From: Melieria omissa
Taxonomy: Eukaryota > Arthropoda > Insecta > Diptera > Ulidiidae
Assembly: GCA_963971225.1 (NCBI GenBank)
Contig: OZ020267.1
Span: 94,105,648-94,169,647, forward strand
Length of the DNA: 64,000 nucleotides
Reading direction: 5' to 3'
In this document: piece by piece, positions 12,272-22,185 of the stretch
Numbering within the stretch: position 1 is the first letter of the stretch
Layout: every line of letters begins with the position of its first letter
Program-made: the position numbers and the translations under genes
The notes under the pieces: generated by a model
Told to the model about the DNA's origin: nothing
Database searches by the model: none
The model's input: only the letters and a program-made list of their open reading frames with translations

Positions 12272-13639
12272 TCATGGCTTTTTTTAAGTCCATCTAAAGT
12301 TCGAAGAGTGTGATAAAAACAGTGCTTCATGAGAATGGCTATGAAAAGACAGAAACAATTAAAAAAAAAGTATTCCTTTACTTAAATTTTAATTTATTTG
12401 CTCCTTTCCGTATTTTATGACTTCAACTCTATCTTAAAAGTGTATTTATCCTACATTCGAAAAATTGCTCAACTTTGGTAGGCTCCACAAAACTAATTGT
12501 CCCACTTTGTTAAGGTTTTCGGTTTTTTCAGGTCCAAGCGTTTCCCTATTCGAAAAGTATAACAGTTCCTCTCAACTCGACCATGATTGAATTGATTTTT
12601 GCAACCTGCGTCGACAGAACCAGCCACTGTGCGGCGCGGCGCCAGCAGCTCGGGAAAGCAGTGACAGCAACGACAATAACAGCAACACAGCTGATGAAGA
12701 CGTAAACGCATACGATAGCACGATTTCGGTCGTAGTGGCACTGAGCGCAGCAGGCGGCCGGTAGCTCCAAACAACGACGACATCAACTATGTTTAGCCGC
12801 AATGTAAGCGAACAAGAACAATTACAACAATAACGAACCAGAACAACAATAACAACAACAGCATCAGTAATTCCAGCAGCAACATGATTATTAACACTGA
12901 ATTAATTATTGTTCAATGATTTGTTAAATTTTTCTTTGAAATGCAAAAAGGACACAAAACCAACAACAATAAAAAAAGCCATAGCTGCTGTCCGTGTTAT
13001 GTTTTGTACTTGTTTTTTAGAAATTTTATTTTTAACATAAATTTTTATATATGTATTTTATTTTGTAGGGGTTTTCTGGTTTGTTTTGTTTTCCTAACAA
13101 CGAACTGGCGTGAATGACGCCGTGGAGATGTGAACGAGAAACTGCTGCTAAGCATTGCGACTGGCTTTAAGGACTCACATCCTTTGGCTTTAAATGAGTT
13201 GGAAATTATTGGGAAGCGCATAAGTGGAAGCGTACGTTAATGTGGCTGAAGCAGCCATACGTCTATGGCCCGTGCTGGATAGGCGTAGTCGGAATGGCAG
13301 AAGCCGTGTTAAGCCCACTTATGAGAGTGAGGAGTGCGATGGATTGCAGCCATGGTGTTTAGCAAAACAGGTGCACGGGGCATTGTTGGCTTAAGACCTG
13401 CGTCTTAGAAAAACCCAACCTCATTCTTAACTCAAATAAGGATTTGCCAACTCTGCGAATTATTCTCAGTATATAGTGGGAGGGTATACAAAAATTACGT
13501 CGTGGCAATTGCCAATGACATTGAAAGGTAAGACGCCAAGAGGCTTTTTTTTCTATCATAGGTATTTTCATTGAATTACGAATTAATTTTTTACCTGCAT
13601 CGGGCAACGGCGGAAAATTTAAATACACAGTTCCGGTAC
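12272..13639. other. Intergenic, CAA-rich
   Basis: AACAACAA/CAGCAAC runs lie at about 12,665-12,890. No gene recognised. Confidence 0.4.
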
Positions 13640-13689
13640 TTATTGATCATAGTGTATAGGTGCTACTTTCGTATATGTGGCACTGTGGT

Positions 13690-13909
13690 TTCGGTAGGCA
13701 AGTCGTAAAAACCTCTCTCGACCGATAAAACTTGATCTCCATAGGATGCTCATTCTGCTCGAACACCTTTAGAAATTTAGCAGTTTTCTATCGGACTTAA
13801 GTCCAAAGAATTGGTCTTTCCAAAAAAAGGTGACTTCTTTTTTCGTAAAACATTTGATTACTCAGCAATATTTACTTTGCCCTCTTCAAAGTAATCCTCT
13901 TTAGATATA
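13690..13909 (-). pseudogene. Mariner-like transposase, C-terminal piece
   Basis: Minus-strand translation just inside 13,909 gives ISKEDYFEEGKVNIAE, the usual C-terminal end of a mariner transposase. The upstream part of the same reading lies at 17,344-17,560, and the Tc1 element between them inserted into it at TA. Stop codons and frame changes show it was dead or has decayed. The outer limit near 13,690 is a guess. Confidence 0.55.
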
Positions 13910-14571
13910 CAGTGAATCAAAAAAGTTTACGTACACGTGAATGCTATAGCAGTCATTTTCATAGTGATGCAAAATGACGTGAATGCTCAAATTTTAAAGC
14001 CAATTTTTATTAATTAAATTTTAAATAAACCGAAATTTTTGTAAATATTATGCTATATCATTCAATGCGTATAACGGCTAAAATACGATAATCTGACAAC
14101 TGCAACAATATATGTGTAATCAAATTTCAGATAGTTCTACTAGTTTCCACAAAAATTTACGGTCTATTTTTGCAGCTCGCTGAAATTTTTACTGTTCGCG
14201 AACGTATTAAAACATTCAACAATTCTTTTCAATTTGTGCTCTCCAAAATTTTTTTTGCGAATGTGTTAGATAAATATTCTGTTCATCGCTATATATGCTT
14301 TATTTCGCGATATTTTTGATAAGGACGATGTGAGAGAAGACAAAGGGAAAACTGTGCTGATAAATTGATCAAAAAAGTTTACGTACAACTTAGGCAATGT
14401 GCTTTGTTTTTGGCAATGTAATGGTAATTCCTTTTTATTTTCTACTTTTGTTGGTTGCAAGTGGAAATACTATACTTCTAGGTATATCAATGTGCTTTTT
14501 GAGTTCATTGTTATTTGAATTCAGTGTCATTTTGTTCAAAGTGAAAAAAGTGAGTCGTTATCGGTCGCGGT

Positions 14572-15483
14572 ATGGAAATTACATTGGAAATGAGGAAAAT
14601 AATTTTGAAATTATATTTGGAAAATAAATCTTTACGCGAAATTGGTAAAACAATTGGAAAATGTCATTCTAGTGTACAAACAGTAATCAATTCGTACATA
14701 AAATATGGTGATTTACACACAAAGCTACTACAAAGCTTCAGGCAGGCCAAAAGTGTTAACGCCACAAGAAGAACGGAATATCGTCTCTGCTGTGAAGGAA
14801 AATGCAGTGAAATTGACCCAAAACATATGTAATGCGACTCAGAAAAACATAAATCCTCAAACAATAAGGAATACCTTGTATAAGGCTGGGTATCATGGAC
14901 AAGTTGCTCGTCGTAAACCGTTCATATCGAAAGTAAACAAGAAGAAGCGGTTAGAGTTTGCTAAAATGCACGTAGAAAAGTCGGACTCGTTTTGGGAAAA
15001 TGTTGTATTCAGCGACGAGTCAATTTAATGTATTTGGGTCGGATGGTACAGAAAAAGTGTGGAGAAAAGTGGAGAGTTGGAGAATTAGTTTTTATAACTG
15101 ATACTATGAAGAAGCAGATATATTTTAACATTAAAAAAAATGATTTGCTTCCAAGTGTGGAAAAACTGGGTCTAAGCACAAGCTTCTGCTTTCAGCATGA
15201 TAACGACCCGAAACATACGTCGTTTCTTGTCCAAGAATGGCTCATATATCATTGCAAGCAGTTTTATACACCTCCACAGTCACCGGATATCAACCCAATT
15301 GAACACATATGGGACCTTTTAGAAAAACGAATCCGGAAGCACAATAGTACTTCCAAGGAAACCCTTGCAGCTGCACTAACGGCTGAGTGGGCCAAAATAA
15401 TGGAAAGCGATACCAAAGTATTAGTTAAAAGTATGCGTCGGCGCCTGGAAGCAATCATTGTAGCCAAAGGGGGGCCAACATAA
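14572..15483 (+). pseudogene. Tc1-type transposase, frameshifted
   Basis: The N-terminal paired-like helix-turn-helix starts MEITLEMRKIILKLYLENKS. The frame then shifts near 14,715 into GRPKVLTPQEERN and the second DNA-binding segment. The catalytic motifs follow: VVFSDES (first D), a second frameshift near 15,024, then QHDNDPKHTS (second D) and SPDINPIEHIWDLLEK with the final E. So all three acidic residues of a DDE Tc1 core are still readable, but two frameshifts prevent a full protein. The stop is just before 15,484. Confidence 0.85.
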
Positions 15484-15716
15484 TACTGAACCATTAGCAA
15501 ACGCATTTTTTCCTGTTGTAAACTTGAAGATCTCATCGATGTACGTAAACTTTTTTAATATGAATATCTTCAATTTTTTTGTTTTGGCTTTGTTTTCCAC
15601 AATAATTTTTTGTAAAATGTAACAATTTTGAGTTGTACGTGTTAATAAATGTTCACTGTTTTAAATAAACCGAAGATGTTTACAATTTCCATGAATTTTG
15701 AAACAACAAGGCTTTA

Positions 15717-16740
15717 CAGTGTGTTCAACAAAAAACGTTCTTCTCTCATAGAGTGTGCATGATATTTATTTGAAAAATGTGTTATTTTTGAGAAATATAT
15801 ATTATTATAAGTTTCGACAGAATGTTTAATATAGGCATTTAGTATCCTGCATTGTCTATAATAGCGTGATTGTCTTTGGCGACAACTGGCAGCCAAAATT
15901 TCAGCATGTTCCACGGAGAGAGACCACGTTCTTTTGAGAAATCGAATAAAATGTTTTGATGATTTTATACTCTTTTTTGATATCTTAGCTTTCATTATAG
16001 CCCACACATTCTCTATGGCATTTGCATCTGGTGACTGTGAGGGCCAATCCAGAGTTGCAATATTGTGATCCTTTTTCCAATTGGTGCATAGCAGTGTTTT
16101 TGTGTTTCAGGTCGTTATCTTGTCGTGGCATCCAATCGGTGTAATTTTTCCAATATAATTTTTCAGCAGACTTCAATAAACAATCCTTGTACAGTTTCAG
16201 CAATCTAACTGCTTTTAAATTTCCGGTGAAACACTTTAGAACGCCAAATCCTTGAGCAGAGAATCATCCATACACATGACTCTTCTGGGATGCTTTTCAC
16301 TTCATTGAATAAATTTTTCACCTTCTTTCAATCAAACATGTCTAATAGGATTCAAAAACACAAAAGTTGAATCATCTGTAAATATTACTTTGGTCCAGTC
16401 ACGATCGATACTTGTGTAAGCCCACTGAAGACGATTTTCAAGATGTTTTTTTGAAAGCAAGTACCGCTACGTTTTACGCCTGATTGCTGAAGCCTGTCGC
16501 GAATCGTATTTAAGGATATATCCAGGCCCTTCTCCGATAGTATGTTTTTGGCTTCTCTCAGACTGACCGTTAGGTTTCTTTCAAAAAGCCCAACGATGAA
16601 TTTATCCTGTCGCTTGGAAGTGGTGGAATTTTGGCCTCTTCCTGGTTCGTCGTCAACGTTTCCTGTTTCTGCATAGCGTTCAGACCACCTCTAAACAAAC
16701 GTGGAAGTGGTTTTAAGATATTTTGCATTTTTTTAACTGA
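15717..16740 (-). pseudogene. Second Tc1-type transposase, decayed
   Basis: Minus-strand fragments in order: a helix-turn-helix region with LTVSLREAKNILSEKGLD near 16,560; FTDDSTFVF near 16,380 with the first D; RQDNDLKHKNT near 16,110 with the second D; and DWPSQSPDANAIENVWAIMK near 16,040-15,990 with the final E. The longest surviving open piece is 16,007-15,714. Several stops and frameshifts interrupt it. Confidence 0.8.
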
Positions 16741-16864
16741 CCATTTCGGCCCTTTAGTAAGCGGAAGCAGCGGAAAGTATAAAAAGAATTGATTAAAATT
16801 TATGCGTCGACCCCCGCAACCATGTGCGCTTCTGTAAAAACAGAACCGGTAAATGTTTTCTTAA

Positions 16865-17251
16865 CCCTTTCGGTTATTCTATGCCATATGGCATAGCCTC
16901 TTCTCAGTGCCTGTTTTAGATCAAAAACTTGTGGATACTTTATTTTTAAATTTTTGTATTTTTCTCTGAAGGTTGTTAGACCAAATAATGAAACAAATAT
17001 TTTGATTAGTGTACCAAGTAAATTGTAAGGGTTCAGAAAGTGCGCAGTCCTATCGAGCTGCTTTTTCGAACAATATTTTAAAAACTGACTTGATTATTCA
17101 TTATGTAGGCTTAGGTAGGTGGTAGTGGCAGCTCTCATGTGAGAGCTCACTTAGGCCAAGCTAGGCCCATTGTGATATGTAGGCTTAAACAGTATTAAAA
17201 TGGAAAAGAACGATTTTTAAAGTTAAAAACAAAAAAGACGTACCGAAAGGG
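16865..17251. mobile_element. piggyBac-like MITE nested in Tc1
   Basis: The 387-bp element has ends CCCTTTCGGT and ACCGAAAGGG, exactly flanked by TTAA (16,861-16,864 and 17,252-17,255). It is non-coding. The same 10-bp terminus occurs in the MITE at 49,944-50,456, so both belong to one mobilised family. Confidence 0.8.
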
Positions 17252-17343
17252 TTAACAGTTAACCGAATAAGCGAATAACATTTATTGTTGAACACACTGT
17301 AATGTTGAAGTATTCGATGTACGTAAACTTTTTTGATTCACTG

Positions 17344-17560
17344 TATGTTATACACTTGTGTCAACGCTTTCCAGTGTTGCGGTATTTTTCTCCTCCATCG
17401 TGGCAAATCTTCGTCCTTTCATGGGTCTATTCAGTTTTCGAAATAGGAAAAGCCGCAGGGTGCCAAGTCCGGTGAATACGATGGATGAAGCATCATTACG
17501 GTGTTAGTTTGGCCAAAAATCATAAACAAGCGTTTTGTGAAATGTCTAACCTTCATTTCT
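17344..17560 (-). pseudogene. Mariner-like transposase, catalytic piece
   Basis: The minus strand gives HPSYSPDLAPCGFSYF, the third catalytic D motif of mariner transposases, then RPMKGRRFATMEE and TATLESVD, running into the TA at 17,344. It continues on the far side of the nested Tc1 stack at 13,909. One stop interrupts it. This is the outermost host element of the nest. Confidence 0.65.
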
Positions 17561-18390
17561 GTCAGAAACAAACAATGTCTATGTCAAACTATGCCTTGTG
17601 TGCCAACATTACAAAAAAATCTAAAATCAAACAGACCTCATAAAAGAAAAACTCTTCGAAAACACTGAAATTTCCATACTGCAAAACGAATAAAATCCCC
17701 CGAGTGTTTGAATGAAGTTCAGTCCATTGCCAACAGCTCTATGAGTGCTAAGATCACTCATACGCACCGTAGTCCCACCACATACACTGCAGTACGCTGT
17801 GCTGTTGTTTCCATTTGTTAGGGCACTCGCGAGCGCATTGACCAGCAGTTAACTTCGGCCAGGAAAAGCCAATTAGGATTGTTGCCCGTGGACGGTGCCG
17901 CAATAGCTGCGACGACGCCGCTGCTGGCAGATAGAAGATAAGACAAAAGCGAACGATTTATCGCGCGTGTCGTTCGGTGGTCGTATGAGGAGCTTCAATT
18001 ATGGCGTGGCATTTCGCTGCGTTCTCTTGTCCTTCTCTATTTCCCCTTTTTCGCTGTCTGAATGTGTGTGTTCGTGTGCGCCTGACTTGAATTCGAAATA
18101 AACACGTGCCAGAGAATAAATTGAAAAGCCATTTACATGCGTCAGCAAGAAAAACTATTGCGTAAAGTCCAACAAAAACAAAATAGCGGCAGTGAGATGG
18201 AAGAACAATTAATATTTCTGTACTAAATTCAAGCACAACGAAAATAAATAGCAACAGGGCGCAATCAAAGGCACGCTGTGAAAAAGCTGCGGCACGGCAA
18301 GGGTACGCAACAACTTTTTTGCAATTGGCCGCAAACTGTTGCGCATTTTTGAGCTAAGGTATATTTTTGTTTTTGGGGTATAGCATTTAA
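17561..18390. other. Intergenic, no supported gene
   Basis: Nothing recognised apart from short AT-rich stretches. Confidence 0.4.
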
Positions 18391-19665
18391 CTTTTTTTTT
18401 TTTAACAGGAACAAACGCGCAGGGGATGCCCCCTATTAATGTGAAGCATTGCGTTGGTGCAGGAAGGATATAAAGGTTAGGAGATAGGGTTATGAGTGAA
18501 GTGGTTATGGACTCTTGCCTTGAACCCATCGAGATCATAAGTGCTGGGGAAAATATCCGCAGGGAGACCATTCCACAACCGCGCTGTACGGGCCAGAAAC
18601 GAACTTTCCCTGTAGTGCGTAGTGCGCTGGAACATCGTTTCGACGTGGAATGCATGGGCGCCAGTGTTCAAACGGGTTGCCCGGGGGAATACCCGGAGTG
18701 ATGGCATCAAGCTGCTCATCTCCACTGAGCAGTTACCGAAAAAGTATCGGTAAAATAACACCACACATGCCACATTTCGACGATGCTCCAAGGAGTCAAT
18801 AGAGCTGGATGCCCTACTGTCCCCTATAAGTTTGATCGCACGGTTTTGCACCCGATCGAGGAGCTCCAAATGGGTTTTTGAAGCCTCCGCCCAGAGGTGC
18901 GAGTTAAACTCCATTTTAGGTCGGATATAGGTGGTGTAAATAATGCGGAGATCAGACGGAGTGAAATATTTTTTGCACCGCTTTAGGAAGCCGAGGCACT
19001 TGGCTGCTTCTTTCGACACGCCAAAAATATGATCGTTCCAACGAAGATCGTTCTTAATGGACATGCCCAGAACATCAAGAGCTGCCGATTCCGTAATACC
19101 CACACCACCCATAACCAGGGATGTGTTGGGATGTGGGGAGACTCGTTTGTGGGATAACAGGCAACATTGGGTCTTGCGGGGATAAAAATCGACCCTGTTC
19201 GCTTGACCCCACTTGGAGATTGTTTGTAGGTCGCTATTAAGTGTGTCATTCATATGGCGCCGTTCTCTCTCAATCTCCACAGAGCTGGGACGCTTTGTGA
19301 AAGAGTATGAATGGCAAATGGTGCTGTCATCCGCAAACGAGTAGATGGGATTCTTCGTCGACGACAACAGGTCGTTGATGAAGATCAGGAAGAGGGTTGG
19401 AGAAAGGACCGAACCCTGCGGCACTCCCGCGCTAAGGGAATGCTTTTCCGAGGCTTTGCCGTCTACTACAACACGAATAGAGCGATCATAGAGGAAGCTC
19501 GTAATCCAACGAGAGAAGGTACTACCGACACCATAGGCAATCAATTTTGACACGAGTGCTTTATGCCACACCCGGTCAAAGGCCTTGGAAATATCCAATG
19601 CAACAACCTTGCTTTCACCGAGGTTTAGAATGCTATGGTTCCATTTCTCGGTGAGGACCGCCACA
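18391..19665 (-). mobile_element. 5'-truncated jockey-like LINE
   Basis: This non-LTR retrotransposon has lost its 5' part. The reading frame (stop at 18,477) starts within the reverse transcriptase palm at VALDISKAFDRVWH, runs through AGVPQGSVLSP and the catalytic SFADDSTI, then the thumb and a C-terminal tail ending NHFTHNPIS. From about 19,665 to 18,477 it is open without stops. A short 3' UTR of about 75 bases ends in an A tract (plus-strand T run at about 18,391-18,402). Endonuclease and ORF1 are missing. A second dead 3' end of the same family lies at 59,178-59,279. Clade is judged by eye; CR1-like is possible. Confidence 0.8.
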
Positions 19666-19992
19666 ACAATATAATAATAAAGAATGTACGACAATGACTT
19701 TAAAAGTCGTCTTTGCCGTGTTTTATTTCTAACCAAATATCCTTGGTTTGTGAGCAACTCTATCACTTGTGTTTCAAGGTGACACCTTTTAACCGCGTTG
19801 CCAAACGCAACGGATGCGATACCCAAAAAAGAACATCATGAAACATGGGACGTCGACAAGTCAGAAAAAATTAAACTGAGATGAAACGTGTAATTCGCAA
19901 TCATTGGAATATGCTGATAAAAGTGTATAAAATCGTTCGATTTCTCTTTGGCTTGGCATTTTTATTCAACCAGTGCAAATCCTGCTGGATTA
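19666..19992. other. Unclassified flank of the LINE
   Basis: The LINE's open frame continues upstream to 19,826, but that part shows no reverse transcriptase similarity. On the minus strand it has AAATAAAACACGGC and a TATT-rich end, which might be part of an LTR. Not resolved. Confidence 0.3.
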
Positions 19993-20369
19993 CACTGTGC
20001 GTGAAATTTGCCCTCAAAAATTTAGACATGGGGGGGACCTACTGGGTGAGTTTCCTATAGGTATACTGAGTTGAGATCCACCAGCCGTTTGGTAAGATTG
20101 GCTCTAATTAAGCAAATTTGTTGGTCTTTAAGTTTTTACAAACTTGCCGAAGACAGTAAAGCGATATTCGGAACGATTTAGGACCTATTAGCATTTAAAT
20201 GTTCGAAGACTTAAGCGACAAACTTCCCGAAAATTACCAAACTTCAAAGTCGGATTTCTCTTAAACTAGAGCCAATCTTACCAAACGGCTGGTGGATCTC
20301 AACTCAGTATACCTATAGGAAACTCACCCAGTAGGTCCCCCCATGTCTAAATTTTGGACTTGCACAGTG
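19993..20369. mobile_element. Fold-back MITE, arms over 100 bp
   Basis: The arms at about 19,993-20,107 and 20,262-20,369 are nearly identical reverse complements, sharing for instance TGGGTGAGTTTCCTATAGG and GGTAAGATTGGCTCTA. The outer ends are CACTGTGC and GCACAGTG. TTA flanks both sides (19,990-19,992 and 20,370-20,372), which would fit a 3-bp target duplication as in PIF/Harbinger, though this is weak. Non-coding. Confidence 0.75.
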
Positions 20370-20622
20370 TTATTGTTGTGTTAATTGTTGTGTTAATCAT
20401 ACAAATTAATTTTTAAATTCAAAATTTTAGTTTAAGGTATGCTCAAAATTGTGTCATTTTTAAGAAAATATAAATAAAAAATATTGCTCGTCGTATTTCG
20501 TTTTTTTTTGCTGTTAATTGGTTTCTCTTGTTTGTTCTCTTGAAGTGCTAAAAGTAATATTCGAGCGATATTAATAAAAAATTTAATAACACATAATTTT
20601 TTTTCTACCAAAAAACCTTTAA
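20370..20622. other. AT-rich spacer
   Basis: No feature recognised between two fold-back elements. Confidence 0.4.
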
Positions 20623-21336
20623 GGGGCCCGAACACTGTAAACTGCGATTTTTCGTATGTTTTTTATTTTATTTATTAAAAAAAAACGGACGTTCCGATTT
20701 ACATGAAACTTTACACATATGTTAATAAATGTTTAGATTACCTTTTTTACTACCTTTTTTAATTCGATTTGCCCCTTTCAAAACTTAAAACGCGACTATC
20801 TCGAAACCATGTTTTTTGACCGCGTTGACAGCATAACTGAAAAAGTTTTTATCCGATCGACCTGATTCAAATTGCATTCTATTCGGGAATAGTGTCGCTT
20901 CTGCTCGACGTAGCCGTTTTTCGATATATGCCAAACTTTTTTTTTTATAAATAATTTAGTGCAAAATTTTACGCGAAAAAAAAAACTTTTTCTTCAAACA
21001 GCCGCCATTTTTTTCTAATCAATATTTTTAAAATCCCCTACGTCAAACAGTAGCCAGTAATGTATATTTCAAGAATCTTTTTTGTTTTTTGCTCTAGGAG
21101 GCTCCGTTATGCTGATTTGCTGTCAACGCGACAAGGGTCATTTTAAAAAGACGACATTTTGGATCAGCTACAGAATACAAACATGGCCGCCAAAAAAAAA
21201 AAAAAAAATTGTTTTCGATAATCTAAACATTTATTAACATATGTGTAAAGTTTCATGTAAATCGGAACGTCCGTTTTTTTTTAATAAATAAAATAAAAAA
21301 CATATGAAAAATCGCAGTTTACAGTGTTCGGGCCCC
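20623..21336. mobile_element. Fold-back MITE, about 115-bp arms, TTAA flanks
   Basis: GGGGCCCGAACACTGTAAAC opens the left arm, and its reverse complement closes the right arm at 21,336. The arms continue through CGGACGTTCCGATTTACATG and TTAATAAATGTTTAGATTA with few mismatches. TTAA is present just outside both ends (20,619-20,622 and 21,337-21,340). The 714-bp element has no open frame of note. Confidence 0.8.
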
Positions 21337-21504
21337 TTAAAAACAAATTGCAGTATATTTTTCTTTATTTTTTTATAAAAATATCTTCAAAATGGGGTTT
21401 TAGATTAGACAAATAGTTATAAATTGGGCTGCATTGGGCGAGAACTTGTACGTATTCTAGATATGCAAATATTACTTACTTACTTAACTGGCCATAACAA
21501 CCCG

Positions 21505-21750
21505 TTATCGGGTTACGGCCTGCCGCAAAACTTCTCTCCAGGCGCATCTGCTTCGCGCGCGCCTTCTCCAGTTGGTCACACCAAGAGATACCAGGGCCTC
21601 TTCCACTTGGTCCTTCCACCGGAGACACGGCCTCCCTCTTCGCCGTCGACCTCCAACCCTCGCATCGAATGCCTTTTTCGCCGGAGCTTCGTCGTCCATG
21701 CGGCAGACATGACCGAGCCAGCGTAGCCGCTGGATGTTAATTCGCTGCGC
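21505..21750 (-). pseudogene. RTE-like protein, severed C-terminus
   Basis: This piece holds the last 81 codons of the interrupted LINE: AQRINIQRLRWLGHVCRMDD, then an arginine-rich GRRRRGRPCLRWKDQVEEAL and the end REVLRQAVTR. It is in frame with the main part across the target site, so the host element's reading frame was apparently whole (about 1,006 codons) until the LOA insertion. Basic C-terminal tails of this RLRWLGH type are typical of RTE-like elements. Confidence 0.88.
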
Positions 21751-22185
21751 TACGTCCATGTGGCGGTCTGCTGCCTACTCTTCCGCTACTACCAGCCGGG
21801 TAGACCAGCTGGCGGTGGTGGATGAACTGGCGGAATGTGACTAGACCTCCTCGTGGTGGCCGCTGGAAACAGCCACCGGGGTACGGTTTTGTCTATACCC
21901 TTGGTGGCTGGCTAACTAGTCACGTCCCATTTCCAATATCCCCTTACACCTGAGTCCCATCTATCCATACTTCCTCCCCCACCCCCTAATCCAGGGTGTC
22001 ATGCGACCCGTGCCCATTGGATGGTTTGCAGCCAGGGGGTATACCGGCTGTATTACTACGGAGCCTACCCGATACCTGTCCACCTCGGGTAGTATTTCTG
22101 GACTTCCTATGGCATGGGGCTCTGCCATGGGTGACCTCCCCGACCCCACTTATTGATAGGCCACCGAAAAGCCTCGTCGGAGTAG

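Larger units (their letters stand above)
15717..17299 (-). mobile_element. Tc1-like transposon (inner, nested)
   Basis: The ends CAGTGTGTTCAACAA and its reverse complement (TTGTTGAACACACTG) are flanked by TA (15,715-15,716 and 17,300-17,301). It lies wholly inside the outer Tc1 and carries a decayed transposase on the minus strand. A TTAA-flanked MITE (16,865-17,251) has inserted near its 5' end. Its TIR differs from that of the host element, so it is a different family. Confidence 0.9.
13910..17343 (+). mobile_element. Tc1-like transposon (outer), IR/DR type
   Basis: The ends CAGTGAATCAAAAAAGTTTA and its reverse complement are flanked by TA (13,908-13,909 and 17,344-17,345). The core AAAAAAGTTTACGTACA occurs again inside each end, near 14,369-14,385 and 15,540-15,556, giving two direct repeats per terminal inverted repeat, an IR/DR arrangement. 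It carries a broken transposase (14,572-15,480). It sits in a mariner relic and is itself split by a second Tc1-like element (15,717-17,299), so its own length is about 1.85 kb. Confidence 0.9.

Noticed and set aside
19666..19826. N-terminal part of the jockey-like open frame (MGIASVAF...)
   Set aside because: No reverse transcriptase similarity before about 19,665; it is flanking sequence fused in frame by chance.
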